In this document: piece after piece, positions 48,148 to 55,147 of the stretch
Layout of the letters: each line of letters opens with the position of its first letter
Position numbering within the stretch: the stretch's first letter is position 1
From: Caldimonas caldifontis
GTDB taxonomy: Bacteria; Pseudomonadota; Gammaproteobacteria; Burkholderiales; Burkholderiaceae_C
Direction: 5' to 3'
DNA length: 64,000 nucleotides
Assembly: GCF_002930615.1 (NCBI RefSeq)
Contig: NZ_PSNX01000011.1
Span: forward strand, 62,001-126,000
Program-made: the position numbers and the translations under genes
The notes under the pieces: generated by a model
The model's database searches: none
Told to the model about the DNA's origin: nothing
The model's input: only the letters and a program-made list of their open reading frames with translations

Positions 48148-49337
48148 ACTCCAAGATGCGCGCCCCCGGGCCGAGCCTGTGGCGCACCCTGCTCTCGGCC
48201 CTCGCGCTGGCGGCCTTCCTTGTCTCCTGCGGGGGTGGCGGCGGTGTGGGCGAAGGTGGCACCGGGTCCTTTGCCTCGGGCCCCATCTCCGGCTTCGGCT
48301 CGGTGCACGTTTCCGGGATCCGCTTCGACACCCGCGGTGTCGCCTCGGTGCAGTGGGAGGACGGCGAGGACCCACCGCTGCTGAGCGCACTGCAACCGGG
48401 CATGGTGATCGCCGTGGAAGCCGGACCGATCCGGACCGATGCGGCCGGCGTGCGACGGGCGGTGGCCGAGCGCCTCGTGCTGGCGGGCTCGCTGCGCGGC
48501 CCGGTGACCGACGTGCAGTGGCTGCAGCGCCGGCTGCGCGTGCTGGGCCTGCCGGTGCGCTTCAACGGCGCCACGGTGTTCGACGAGGTCCTGCGCGAAC
48601 AGATCCGCGAGTCCGGCCAGTTGCGCGAGCAGGAGGTGGAAATCTGGGGCTACGTGGACCGCTCCAGCGTCGTGCCGGAATTCGTCGCCACCTTCGTGGC
48701 CTCAGCCGACGGCGCCGCCTTCTACAAGGCGCGCGGTTTCGTGCGGGGCGTCGAAGGCGACGTGGTGCAACTCGGCGACGAACTCTTCGATTTCAGCGCG
48801 GTGGCCGGGCGTCCGGCGGTCGGCGACTTCGTGCGCCTGCGGGTGGCGACGGCCGAACCCGACCCCGCCTGGGAGGTGGTTGCCTGGGCACGCATCGAGC
48901 GCCAGGGCTTCGAGGAAGGGCGCGAGCTGGAGATCGAGGGCCGGGTGACGGCCGTGGTCGACGCCAACCGCTTCAGCGTGGACGGCCTTCCCGTCGTGGC
49001 CGCCGCGACGGTACCCGGTCTGGTCGAGGGCAGCTATGTCGAAGTGGAAGGGCGTTGGCGCGACGGCGCCTTGCAGGCCAGCGAGGTGGAGCTCAAGAGC
49101 GACGACGAGCTGGAGGAGCGCCGCAGCGAGTGGGAAGGCGCGGTGTCCGGCTTCGATGCGGGCTTGCGCCGCTTCACGCTCACCACCGATGCCGGCCAGC
49201 GTGTGGGCGTCGTCTACGACGACCAGACCGAGTTCGATGGCGGGTCGGCCGGCGAGCTCGGCAATGGCCTGCGGCTGGAGGTCAAGGGAACGCTGCGCAA
49301 CGGCGTCCTGCAGGCCGAGGAGATCGAGTTCGAATGA
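48144..49337 (+). CDS. DUF5666-repeat lipoprotein 2
   Basis: A 397-residue predicted lipoprotein with lipobox L-V-S-C ending at Cys29 and a Gly-rich linker, then about five DUF5666-type units. The first starts G-P-I-S-G-F-G-S-V-H-V-S-G-I-R-F-D, clearly parallel to the first unit of the other lipoprotein; later ones start G-P-V-T-D-V, G-F-V-R-G-V, E-G-R-V-T-A-V-V-D and E-G-A-V-S-G-F-D. It is translationally coupled to the DUF6502 gene. The two lipoproteins look like diverged paralogs that may act together. Function is unknown. Confidence 0.75.
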   Translation: MNSKMRAPGPSLWRTLLSALALAAFLVSCGGGGGVGEGGTGSFASGPISGFGSVHVSGIRFDTRGVASVQWEDGEDPPLLSALQPGMVIAVEAGPIRTDAAGVRRAVAERLVLAGSLRGPVTDVQWLQRRLRVLGLPVRFNGATVFDEVLREQIRESGQLREQEVEIWGYVDRSSVVPEFVATFVASADGAAFYKARGFVRGVEGDVVQLGDELFDFSAVAGRPAVGDFVRLRVATAEPDPAWEVVAWARIERQGFEEGRELEIEGRVTAVVDANRFSVDGLPVVAAATVPGLVEGSYVEVEGRWRDGALQASEVELKSDDELEERRSEWEGAVSGFDAGLRRFTLTTDAGQRVGVVYDDQTEFDGGSAGELGNGLRLEVKGTLRNGVLQAEEIEFE

Positions 49338-49363
49338 AAAAGGGGCGCCGTGTCGGCGCCCCT
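49336..49363 (-). terminator. intrinsic terminator after the tctC gene
   Basis: AGGGGCGCCG (49341-49350) and CGGCGCCCCT (49354-49363) form a perfect 10-bp stem with loop TGT. Read on the minus strand it is followed by TTTTT. It also lies just behind the + strand DUF5666 gene. Confidence 0.85.
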
Positions 49364-49380
49364 TCAAGAGCCGATCCGGC

Positions 49381-50394
49381 TCACTCGACGACGATGTTGC
49401 CGTCCTTGATCACCTTGGCCCACTTCGCGAACTCGGCCGAGACCGCCTTGGCGGCATCCGCAGGCGAGGTGTGGGTGGCGATGGCGCCCTGGGCCAGCAA
49501 CTGATCCTTCACGTCCGCACGGGCCAGGATGTCCTTCAGCGCGGCGTTGAGCTTGTTGACGATGTCGGCCGGCGTGCCCGCGGGCGCGGCGATGCCGAAC
49601 ATCGAGCTCACGGTGAAGCCGGGCAGCCCGGCCGAGGCCGCCGTGGGCACGCCTGGCAGGGATGCCACGGCCTCAGTCGTGGTCGTGGCCAGCGCACGCA
49701 GCTTGCCGGCCTTCACATGCCCCTGGGCCGCCGGTGCGGTCTCGATCATCGCCTGCACCTGGCCCCCGATCAGGTCGGTCATGGCCGGGCCACTGCCCTT
49801 GTAGGGCACGTGCAGCACGTCCACGCCCGCCATGCGCTTGAACATCTCGGTGGACAGGTGCTGGGGCGAGCCATTGCCGGCCGAGGCGAACGCCAGCGAG
49901 CCGGGCTTGGCCTTGGCCAGGGCAATCAGTTCGCCCAGGGTGTTGGCCTTCACCTCGGGGTTCACGACAAAGACCAGCGGCACGGTGCCGACGATGGACA
50001 CCATCGAGAAGCTCTTCTCGATGTCGAAGGGCACCGTGCGGGGCTGCAGGGCCGCATTGATGGAGTGGCTCGTGAAGGCCCCCATCAGCAGCGTGTAGCC
50101 GTCGGCCGGCGACTTGCCCACCTGCCCGGCACCGAGGCTGCCGCCGGCGCCAGCACGGTTGTCGACGATGAACTGCTGGCCGAGCTTCTCGCTGAGCTGC
50201 TGGGCGAGCACGCGGCCGATCACGTCGGTGGCACCTCCGGGCGGATAGGGCACGACCAGGCGCACCGGCTTGTCCGGGTAGCCCTGGGCCTGGGCCTGGG
50301 CCCAGGCCGCGGGCGCCAGCACAAGGGCGCCACACAGGCCGAGGCTGGTCAACAAGGCGCGGCGCGCACGGGTGGGGGTACTTCCTTGGGTCAC
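49381..50394 (-). CDS. TctC-type tripartite tricarboxylate transporter substrate-binding protein
   Basis: A 337-residue periplasmic binding protein of the Bug/TctC family. GTG 50394 is the start because AGGAG lies 6 bases upstream and the signal peptide (T-R-A-R-R-A-L-L-T, ending A-W-A-Q) then has normal length. Mature motifs are Y-P-D-K-P-V-R-L-V-V-P-Y-P-P-G-G, D-N-R-A-G-A-G-G, V-P-Y-K-G-S-G-P-A and the M-F-G-I-A-A-P-A-G-T-P segment. No tctA or tctB membrane genes are nearby, as is common for Burkholderiales orphans. It is divergent from the IlvD/Edd gene and probably binds the substrate of that pathway. Confidence 0.9.
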   Translation of the reverse strand: MTQGSTPTRARRALLTSLGLCGALVLAPAAWAQAQAQGYPDKPVRLVVPYPPGGATDVIGRVLAQQLSEKLGQQFIVDNRAGAGGSLGAGQVGKSPADGYTLLMGAFTSHSINAALQPRTVPFDIEKSFSMVSIVGTVPLVFVVNPEVKANTLGELIALAKAKPGSLAFASAGNGSPQHLSTEMFKRMAGVDVLHVPYKGSGPAMTDLIGGQVQAMIETAPAAQGHVKAGKLRALATTTTEAVASLPGVPTAASAGLPGFTVSSMFGIAAPAGTPADIVNKLNAALKDILARADVKDQLLAQGAIATHTSPADAAKAVSAEFAKWAKVIKDGNIVVE

Positions 50395-50472
50395 AGATGT
50401 CTCCTGGGTTGGCAGTGGATCCGGGATGGATCCACTGTGTTTCGGGGCCATTCACGGGCCGGTTGAAGGGTC

Positions 50473-50501
50473 AGTCTAGGCAAGCGTCGGCATATCGTCA
50501 A
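50473..50501 (-). promoter_or_regulatory. sigma70-type promoter of the tctC gene
   Basis: On the minus strand TTGACG (50501-50496) and TAGACT (50478-50473) are separated by exactly 17 bases. Transcription would start near 50466, about 70 bases before the GTG start. Confidence 0.6.
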
Positions 50502-50520
50502 TAATATTATTGATAATCAA
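50498..50520. promoter_or_regulatory. palindromic operator between tctC and ilvD-like genes
   Basis: TCAATAATATTATTGA (50498-50513) is a perfect 16-base palindrome, and TTGATAATCAA (50510-50520) is a second overlapping one. The first overlaps the tctC -35 element, and both lie close to the ilvD-like start. The local GntR/FCD regulator is the likeliest binder. Confidence 0.55.
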
Positions 50521-50531
50521 ACGGAGTCCGC

Positions 50532-52289
50532 ATGTCCTCGCCATCCAAGCCGAAGCCCGAATCCGCCACACAATCTCCCCAGGGGCTGTCCAAGGGGCTG
50601 ACCAATTACGGGGACCGGGGCTTTTCGCTCTTCCTGCGCAAGGCCTTCATCAAGGGCGCGGGCTACACCGACGCGACGCTGGCGCGCCCGGTGATCGGCA
50701 TCGTGAACACCGGCAGCGCCTTCAACCCCTGCCACGGCAACATGCCTCAGCTCATCGAGGCCGTGAAGCGCGGTGTGATGCTGGCCGGTGGGCTGCCCAT
50801 GGACTTCCCGACCATCTCGCTGCACGAGAGCTTCTCGCAGCCCACCAGCATGTACCTGCGCAACCTGATGTCGATGGACACCGAGGAGATGATCCGTGCG
50901 CAGCCGATGGACGCGGTGGTGCTGATCGGCGGCTGCGACAAGACCGTGCCGGCACAACTGATGGGCGCGGCCTCGGTGAACCTGCCGGCCCTCCAGCTGG
51001 TGACCGGCTCGATGCTGACCGGCTCGCACCGCAGCGAACGTGTGGGCGCCTGCACCGACTGCCGCCGCTACTGGGGCAAGTTCCGCGCGCAGGAGATCGA
51101 CGCCGACGAGGTGGCCGAGGTCAACGACCACCTGGTGCCCAGCGTGGGCACCTGCTCGGTGGCCGGCACGGCCAGCACCATGGCGTGCCTGACCGAAGCG
51201 CTGGGGATGTCCGTGCCGGGGGCCGCCTCGCCGCCGGCCGTCACCGCCGACCGCATCCGCGTGGCCGAGCACAGCGGCGTGGTGGCGGTCGAGATGGCGC
51301 GCGCTGGCCGGCGCATCGACCAGATCCTCACGCCCGAGGCCTTCGAGAACGCGATGCGCGTGCTGCTGGCCATGGGGGGCTCGACCAATGCCATCGTGCA
51401 CCTCACGGCCATAGCCGGCCGCATGGGCTACGAGATCGACCTGCAGGCCCTGGACCGCATGAGCCGCGAGACACCGGTGCTGCTCGACCTCAAGCCCTCG
51501 GGCGACCACTACATGGAAGACTTCCACCGCGCCGGCGGCATGGCCACGCTGCTGCGCGAGCTCAAGCCCCTGCTGCACCTGGGCGCGATGACCGTGACCG
51601 GCCGCACCCTGGGCGAAGAGATCGAGGCCGCCGGCCCGGGCTTTGCGCAGGACGTGGTGCGCCCGCTGAGCCAGCCCCTGTATCCGCAAGGCGGCATCGC
51701 CGTGCTGTGGGGCAACCTGGCGCCGGGCGGAGCCATCATCAAGCAGTCGGCCGCCAACCCGCAACTGATGGAACATGAGGGCCGCGCCGTGGTGTTCGAG
51801 AACGCCGCCGACCTGGCCGCGCGCATCGACGACCCGGCGCTGGATGTGAACGCGAACGACATCCTGGTGCTCAAGCACATCGGCCCCAAGGGCGCGGCCA
51901 TGCCCGAGGCGGGCTACCTGCCCATCCCCGCCAAGCTGGCGCGCGCGGGCGTGAAGGACATGGTGCGCATCTCCGACGGACGCATGAGCGGCACGGCCTT
52001 CGGTACCATCGTGCTCCATGTGACGCCGGAGGCCGCCGTCGGTGGGCCGCTGGCCTGGGTTCGCAGCGGCGACCGCATCCGCCTGTCGGTGGCCGAGCGC
52101 CGCATCGATTGGCAGGTGTCGGACGACGAGCTCGCACGCCGCCGCACCGAGCAGCCGGTGGTGGAACCCCAGGCCGAGCGAGGCTACCGCCAGCTCTTCC
52201 TGCGCACGGTGACCCAGGCCGACCAGGGCGCCGACTTCGATTTCCTGCGCGCCACCGAGACCCGGGGACGTGTGCCCCGACCCCGCTGA
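50532..52289 (+). CDS. IlvD/Edd family dehydratase
   Basis: A 585-residue iron-sulfur dehydratase of the IlvD/Edd family, which removes water from 2,3-dihydroxy acids or sugar acids to give 2-keto-3-deoxy products. Cluster cysteines are in N-P-C-H-G-N, G-G-C-D-K-T-V-P-A and V-G-T-C-S-V-A-G-T-A-S-T-M. Later motifs are S-T-N-A-I-V-H-L and I-S-D-G-R-M-S-G-T. The catabolic neighbours favour a sugar acid or hydroxyacid dehydratase over biosynthetic IlvD. GGAG at 50524-50527 precedes ATG 50532. The gene is followed closely by a GntR-type regulator. Confidence 0.88.
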   Translation: MSSPSKPKPESATQSPQGLSKGLTNYGDRGFSLFLRKAFIKGAGYTDATLARPVIGIVNTGSAFNPCHGNMPQLIEAVKRGVMLAGGLPMDFPTISLHESFSQPTSMYLRNLMSMDTEEMIRAQPMDAVVLIGGCDKTVPAQLMGAASVNLPALQLVTGSMLTGSHRSERVGACTDCRRYWGKFRAQEIDADEVAEVNDHLVPSVGTCSVAGTASTMACLTEALGMSVPGAASPPAVTADRIRVAEHSGVVAVEMARAGRRIDQILTPEAFENAMRVLLAMGGSTNAIVHLTAIAGRMGYEIDLQALDRMSRETPVLLDLKPSGDHYMEDFHRAGGMATLLRELKPLLHLGAMTVTGRTLGEEIEAAGPGFAQDVVRPLSQPLYPQGGIAVLWGNLAPGGAIIKQSAANPQLMEHEGRAVVFENAADLAARIDDPALDVNANDILVLKHIGPKGAAMPEAGYLPIPAKLARAGVKDMVRISDGRMSGTAFGTIVLHVTPEAAVGGPLAWVRSGDRIRLSVAERRIDWQVSDDELARRRTEQPVVEPQAERGYRQLFLRTVTQADQGADFDFLRATETRGRVPRPR

Positions 52290-52298
52290 ACCACCGCC

Positions 52299-52991
52299 AT
52301 GTCCGTCCACATCGCAGTTCTGCCCCACGACGGCCTCGCCGCACGGCCGGAGCCCACGCTCGCGACCTTGGTTGCGGTGCTGGAGGAGGACATCGTGATG
52401 GCCCGCCTGCTGCCGCGCGAGCGCCTGGTGGAAGACGACCTGATCGAGCGGTTCGGCGCCAAGCGCCATGTGGTGCGCGACGCGCTGGCCCGGCTGGAGC
52501 AGATGGGACTGGTGGAGCGGCGGCGCAACATCGGCGCCTTCGTGCGCGCCTTCAGCCGTCGCGGGGTGATCGAGCTGTACGAGATGCGAGAGCTCCTCGA
52601 GACCGAGGCCGCACGCCGCATCCCGCTGCCACTGGACGCGCTGGCGCTGCAGCCCCTCATCGACATCCAGGAACGCCACGACGCCGCCGTGAGAGCGGGT
52701 GATCCGCGCGCCGTGTTCCGCGCCAACCTCGACTTCCACCAGCGGCTTTTCTCGCTGGCCGGCAACGAGGTGCTGACCCAGGCCATCGAAGAGTACGCGC
52801 GGCGCACGCACGCCATCCGCTTCAGCACCCTGGTCTCGCCCGATTACCGCGAACGCGCGCGGGGCGAGCACTGGCAGATGATCCACGCCCTGCGTGATGG
52901 CGACCGTGACACCCTCGTTAGCCTGTGCCGTCGCCATCTCCTGCCTTCGCGCGACGCCTACCTGCAGGCCCATCCGGACACCCTGGGCTGA
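52299..52991 (+). CDS. GntR/FCD-family transcriptional regulator
   Basis: A 230-residue regulator with an N-terminal winged helix-turn-helix (about 20-90, including E-D-D-L-I-E-R-F-G and H-V-V-R-D-A-L-A-R-L-E-Q-M-G-L-V) and a C-terminal FCD helical domain. The FCD metal or ligand residues appear in E-M-R-E-L-L-E-T-E, N-L-D-F-H-Q-R-L-F and G-E-H-W-Q-M-I-H-A-L. It sits 9 bases after the dehydratase and most likely represses the island, with its operators in the divergent spacers. It converges on the BKACE gene. Confidence 0.9.
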   Translation: MSVHIAVLPHDGLAARPEPTLATLVAVLEEDIVMARLLPRERLVEDDLIERFGAKRHVVRDALARLEQMGLVERRRNIGAFVRAFSRRGVIELYEMRELLETEAARRIPLPLDALALQPLIDIQERHDAAVRAGDPRAVFRANLDFHQRLFSLAGNEVLTQAIEEYARRTHAIRFSTLVSPDYRERARGEHWQMIHALRDGDRDTLVSLCRRHLLPSRDAYLQAHPDTLG

Positions 52992-53000
52992 ACCGGCCCG

Positions 53001-53834
53001 TCAGCCGCGCCCGAAGCGCGCGCGGACCTGATCGGCCGTGGCGAGCGGGCGACCCAGCACGTGGGCGCCCTGCGCCACCTGGGCGACGAGTGCCGCGTTG
53101 TCGGGTGCGACCCGGCCGTCGCGCAGCAGCAGGTTGTTCTCGAAGCCCACCCGCACATGCCCACCCAGCGCGGCAGCTGCCAGCGCGCAGGCGTGCTCCT
53201 GGGCGCCGAAGGCGCACATGGCCCAGGGGTGCACCCCGTCGTGGGCCTGCAGGAAAGGCAGGAGGTCGCTGGGCGAGGAGGTCTGGCCGGCGCTGTAGCG
53301 TCCCAGCACGAAGAGCAGGAACCACGGCCCCTCGGGGATGACGCCGCGTCGGCGCAGGTCCTGCCAGTCGCGCACATCGGCCTCGTCATAGAGGATCACC
53401 TGCGTCATCACGTGCTGTTCGACCAGCCACTGGAAGAAGCGGCCCAGCTCGACCTCGCTCACGCCCGGCACATGCAGTTCGCGCAGGCCCACCGACACGG
53501 CCTCGGGCACCACCTCCCGCACCACGGCCATCTGGGCAGCCGGCTCATAGATCTTGGCGGCCTCGGTGGTGATCTGCACCACCAGCTGCGAGCCCACCGC
53601 TTTGCGCACCGCCTCGGTGGCGTCCCGGTAGGCCTGGGCATCCAGGAGGTGACGCCCGTCCGGGCGGCGCACATGCATGTGCAGCATCGCGGCACCCGCC
53701 TGCAGGCAGGCCTTGGCCGTGTCGGCGAGGGACGCCGCGGTCAGTGGCACCGCGGGGTGCTGTTCGTGGGTCTTGTAGGCCCCATTCGGGGCCACGGTGA
53801 CGATGAGGGGCTCGGTTGCGATCGAGGGGGTCAT
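53001..53834 (-). CDS. BKACE-family beta-keto acid cleavage enzyme (DUF849)
   Basis: A 277-residue TIM-barrel enzyme of the BKACE family, which condenses a beta-keto acid with acetyl-CoA to give acetoacetate and a new CoA ester. The opening I-V-T-V-A-P-N-G-A-Y, the metal-binding M-L-H-M-H-V-R-R-P-D-G, Q-I-T-T-E-A and a late G-G-H-V-R-V-G-F-E-N-N motif are characteristic. Its specific keto acid is unknown. A 3-hydroxyacyl-CoA dehydrogenase-like gene lies just upstream on the same strand and could supply it, as in carnitine breakdown. Confidence 0.88.
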   Translation of the reverse strand: MTPSIATEPLIVTVAPNGAYKTHEQHPAVPLTAASLADTAKACLQAGAAMLHMHVRRPDGRHLLDAQAYRDATEAVRKAVGSQLVVQITTEAAKIYEPAAQMAVVREVVPEAVSVGLRELHVPGVSEVELGRFFQWLVEQHVMTQVILYDEADVRDWQDLRRRGVIPEGPWFLLFVLGRYSAGQTSSPSDLLPFLQAHDGVHPWAMCAFGAQEHACALAAAALGGHVRVGFENNLLLRDGRVAPDNAALVAQVAQGAHVLGRPLATADQVRARFGRG

Positions 53835-53845
53835 GGCAAAGTCCT

Positions 53846-54826
53846 TCAGGAGGGTGGTGCACCGGCATCCAGGGGCGGCAGTTCGTCCGCCAGCAGCCGC
53901 AGGCCGGCCAGCAGCAGGCGGTCGTAGCGCTCGCGCTCGGCGGCGATGGCCTCGGGCGTCCAGGGGAAAAAGCCCTGGCCGGTCTTCATGCCCAGCTGAC
54001 CGGCGGCCACGCGCTCGGACAGGGCGCGTGCCGGCTCGGTGTTCGCTGCCAGCGAGGGATACATCGTGGCCGCCGCGGCACAGTGCACGTCCAGGCCCGC
54101 GTGGTCGCGCTGCAGCACCGGGCCGGCCGCCAGGAAGCGGAAGCCGAAGCCGAAGCGCACAGCAGCATCCACGTCCTCGGGACTGGCGATGCCCGCGTCG
54201 ATGAGCGCGAAGGCCTCGCGGGCCAGCGCATGCTGCAGCCGGTTGGCCAGGAAGCCTGGCAGGTCCTTGCGCACCAGCACCGGCACCATCGCGCAGGCAC
54301 GCATGAAGGTCTGGAGGGCCTCGGCCTGGGCCAGGCCGCTGCGTTCGGCCATCACCACCTCGACCAGAGGCACCAGGTGCGCGGGCATGAAGAAGTGCAG
54401 GCCCAGCAGCCGCTCAGGGGTGGGCAGGCCCTCGCCGATGGCCGAGATCGGAAAGCTCGAACTGTTGCTCGTCAACAACGCGTCGGGGCGCGCACGCGCC
54501 ACCAGGTCGGCAAAGAGCGCCTGTTTGGGCGCGAGCTCCTCGGGGATGCATTCGATGACGAGATCGACACCGGGCCAGTGAATGTCATCAAGAGAGGCCA
54601 CCACGCGCAAGCGATCGATGTGGGCCTCACGGCCGAACTGGCGCAGCCCGGCGCCGACCAGCTCCGCCAGACGCTCGCGGCGTGCCGACGAAGGCTCCAC
54701 GATCAGGGTCGCACACCCCCCTCGCAACAGGACGACGGCCACGTCGGCACCCATGGTGCCCCCGCCCACCACCACGGCTTGCGAAGACGATGGGTGGGGA
54801 GGGCGATCTGTCTTGAAGAGCGTCAT
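53846..54826 (-). CDS. 3-hydroxyacyl-CoA dehydrogenase-like enzyme
   Basis: A 326-residue NAD-dependent beta-hydroxyacid or acyl-CoA dehydrogenase. The nucleotide fold has V-V-V-G-G-G-T-M-G-A-D-V-A, followed by V-I-E-C-I-P-E, S-N-S-S-S-F-P-I-S and G-L-H-F-F-M-P-A-H-L-V-P-L-V-E-V-V. In classical enzymes the latter reads H-F-F-N-P, so the Asn is replaced by Met. A C-terminal helical domain contains L-A-N-R-L-Q-H-A-L and a late G-M-K-T-G-Q-G-F-F. ATG 54826 is taken over ATG 54844, without strong support. It is the first gene of the BKACE operon. Confidence 0.82.
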   Translation of the reverse strand: MTLFKTDRPPHPSSSQAVVVGGGTMGADVAVVLLRGGCATLIVEPSSARRERLAELVGAGLRQFGREAHIDRLRVVASLDDIHWPGVDLVIECIPEELAPKQALFADLVARARPDALLTSNSSSFPISAIGEGLPTPERLLGLHFFMPAHLVPLVEVVMAERSGLAQAEALQTFMRACAMVPVLVRKDLPGFLANRLQHALAREAFALIDAGIASPEDVDAAVRFGFGFRFLAAGPVLQRDHAGLDVHCAAAATMYPSLAANTEPARALSERVAAGQLGMKTGQGFFPWTPEAIAAERERYDRLLLAGLRLLADELPPLDAGAPPS

Positions 54827-54887
54827 CTGAGGGATTCCGTGCATGCCAAGTGAAACGACCCACAGTCTGGGCTGGCCATCGCTATCT

Positions 54888-54921
54888 GTGAATCTGAAAT
54901 TTTCGATTCACTATCCGATAG
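54888..54921. promoter_or_regulatory. inverted repeats in the 54827-55147 spacer
   Basis: The 321-base gap between the dehydrogenase and pilB holds no convincing gene. It has GTGAATC (54888-54894) and GATTCAC (54905-54911) around a centre that itself is nearly symmetric (GAAA and TTTC), then CTATC and GATAG (54911-54921) with one base between. The AT content is clearly higher than in the surroundings. This is a likely operator and promoter zone for the dehydrogenase-BKACE pair. Nothing else is evident in the rest of the gap. Confidence 0.45.
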
Positions 54922-55147
54922 GATTGATAAATCGGCGCCCTTGCCCCGCCTGCCTCCGGGCTGCGGCAACGCGCATGTTTCGAGCCGGCACGTGCATTTG
55001 TTCACCATGAACCCGGGACGGCGAGCCTAGGTGCACGGGCTTGCAAGGTTTACAGTGTGAATCGGATCAGCGATCATTCGCCGGCCTTGCGCAACGCCTC
55101 AAGCGCTGTGCAACCACTCACTTTCCCGAACGATCTGCCCCACTTGC

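Noticed and set aside
49036-50466. A 476-codon plus-strand frame opposite the tctC gene
   Set aside because: It is antisense to a full TctC family protein with signal peptide and good ribosome-binding site, and has shadow composition.
50517-52973. An 818-codon open frame on the minus strand across the dehydratase and GntR genes
   Set aside because: It is antisense to two clear genes and has the His/Gly/Arg-rich composition of shadow frames.
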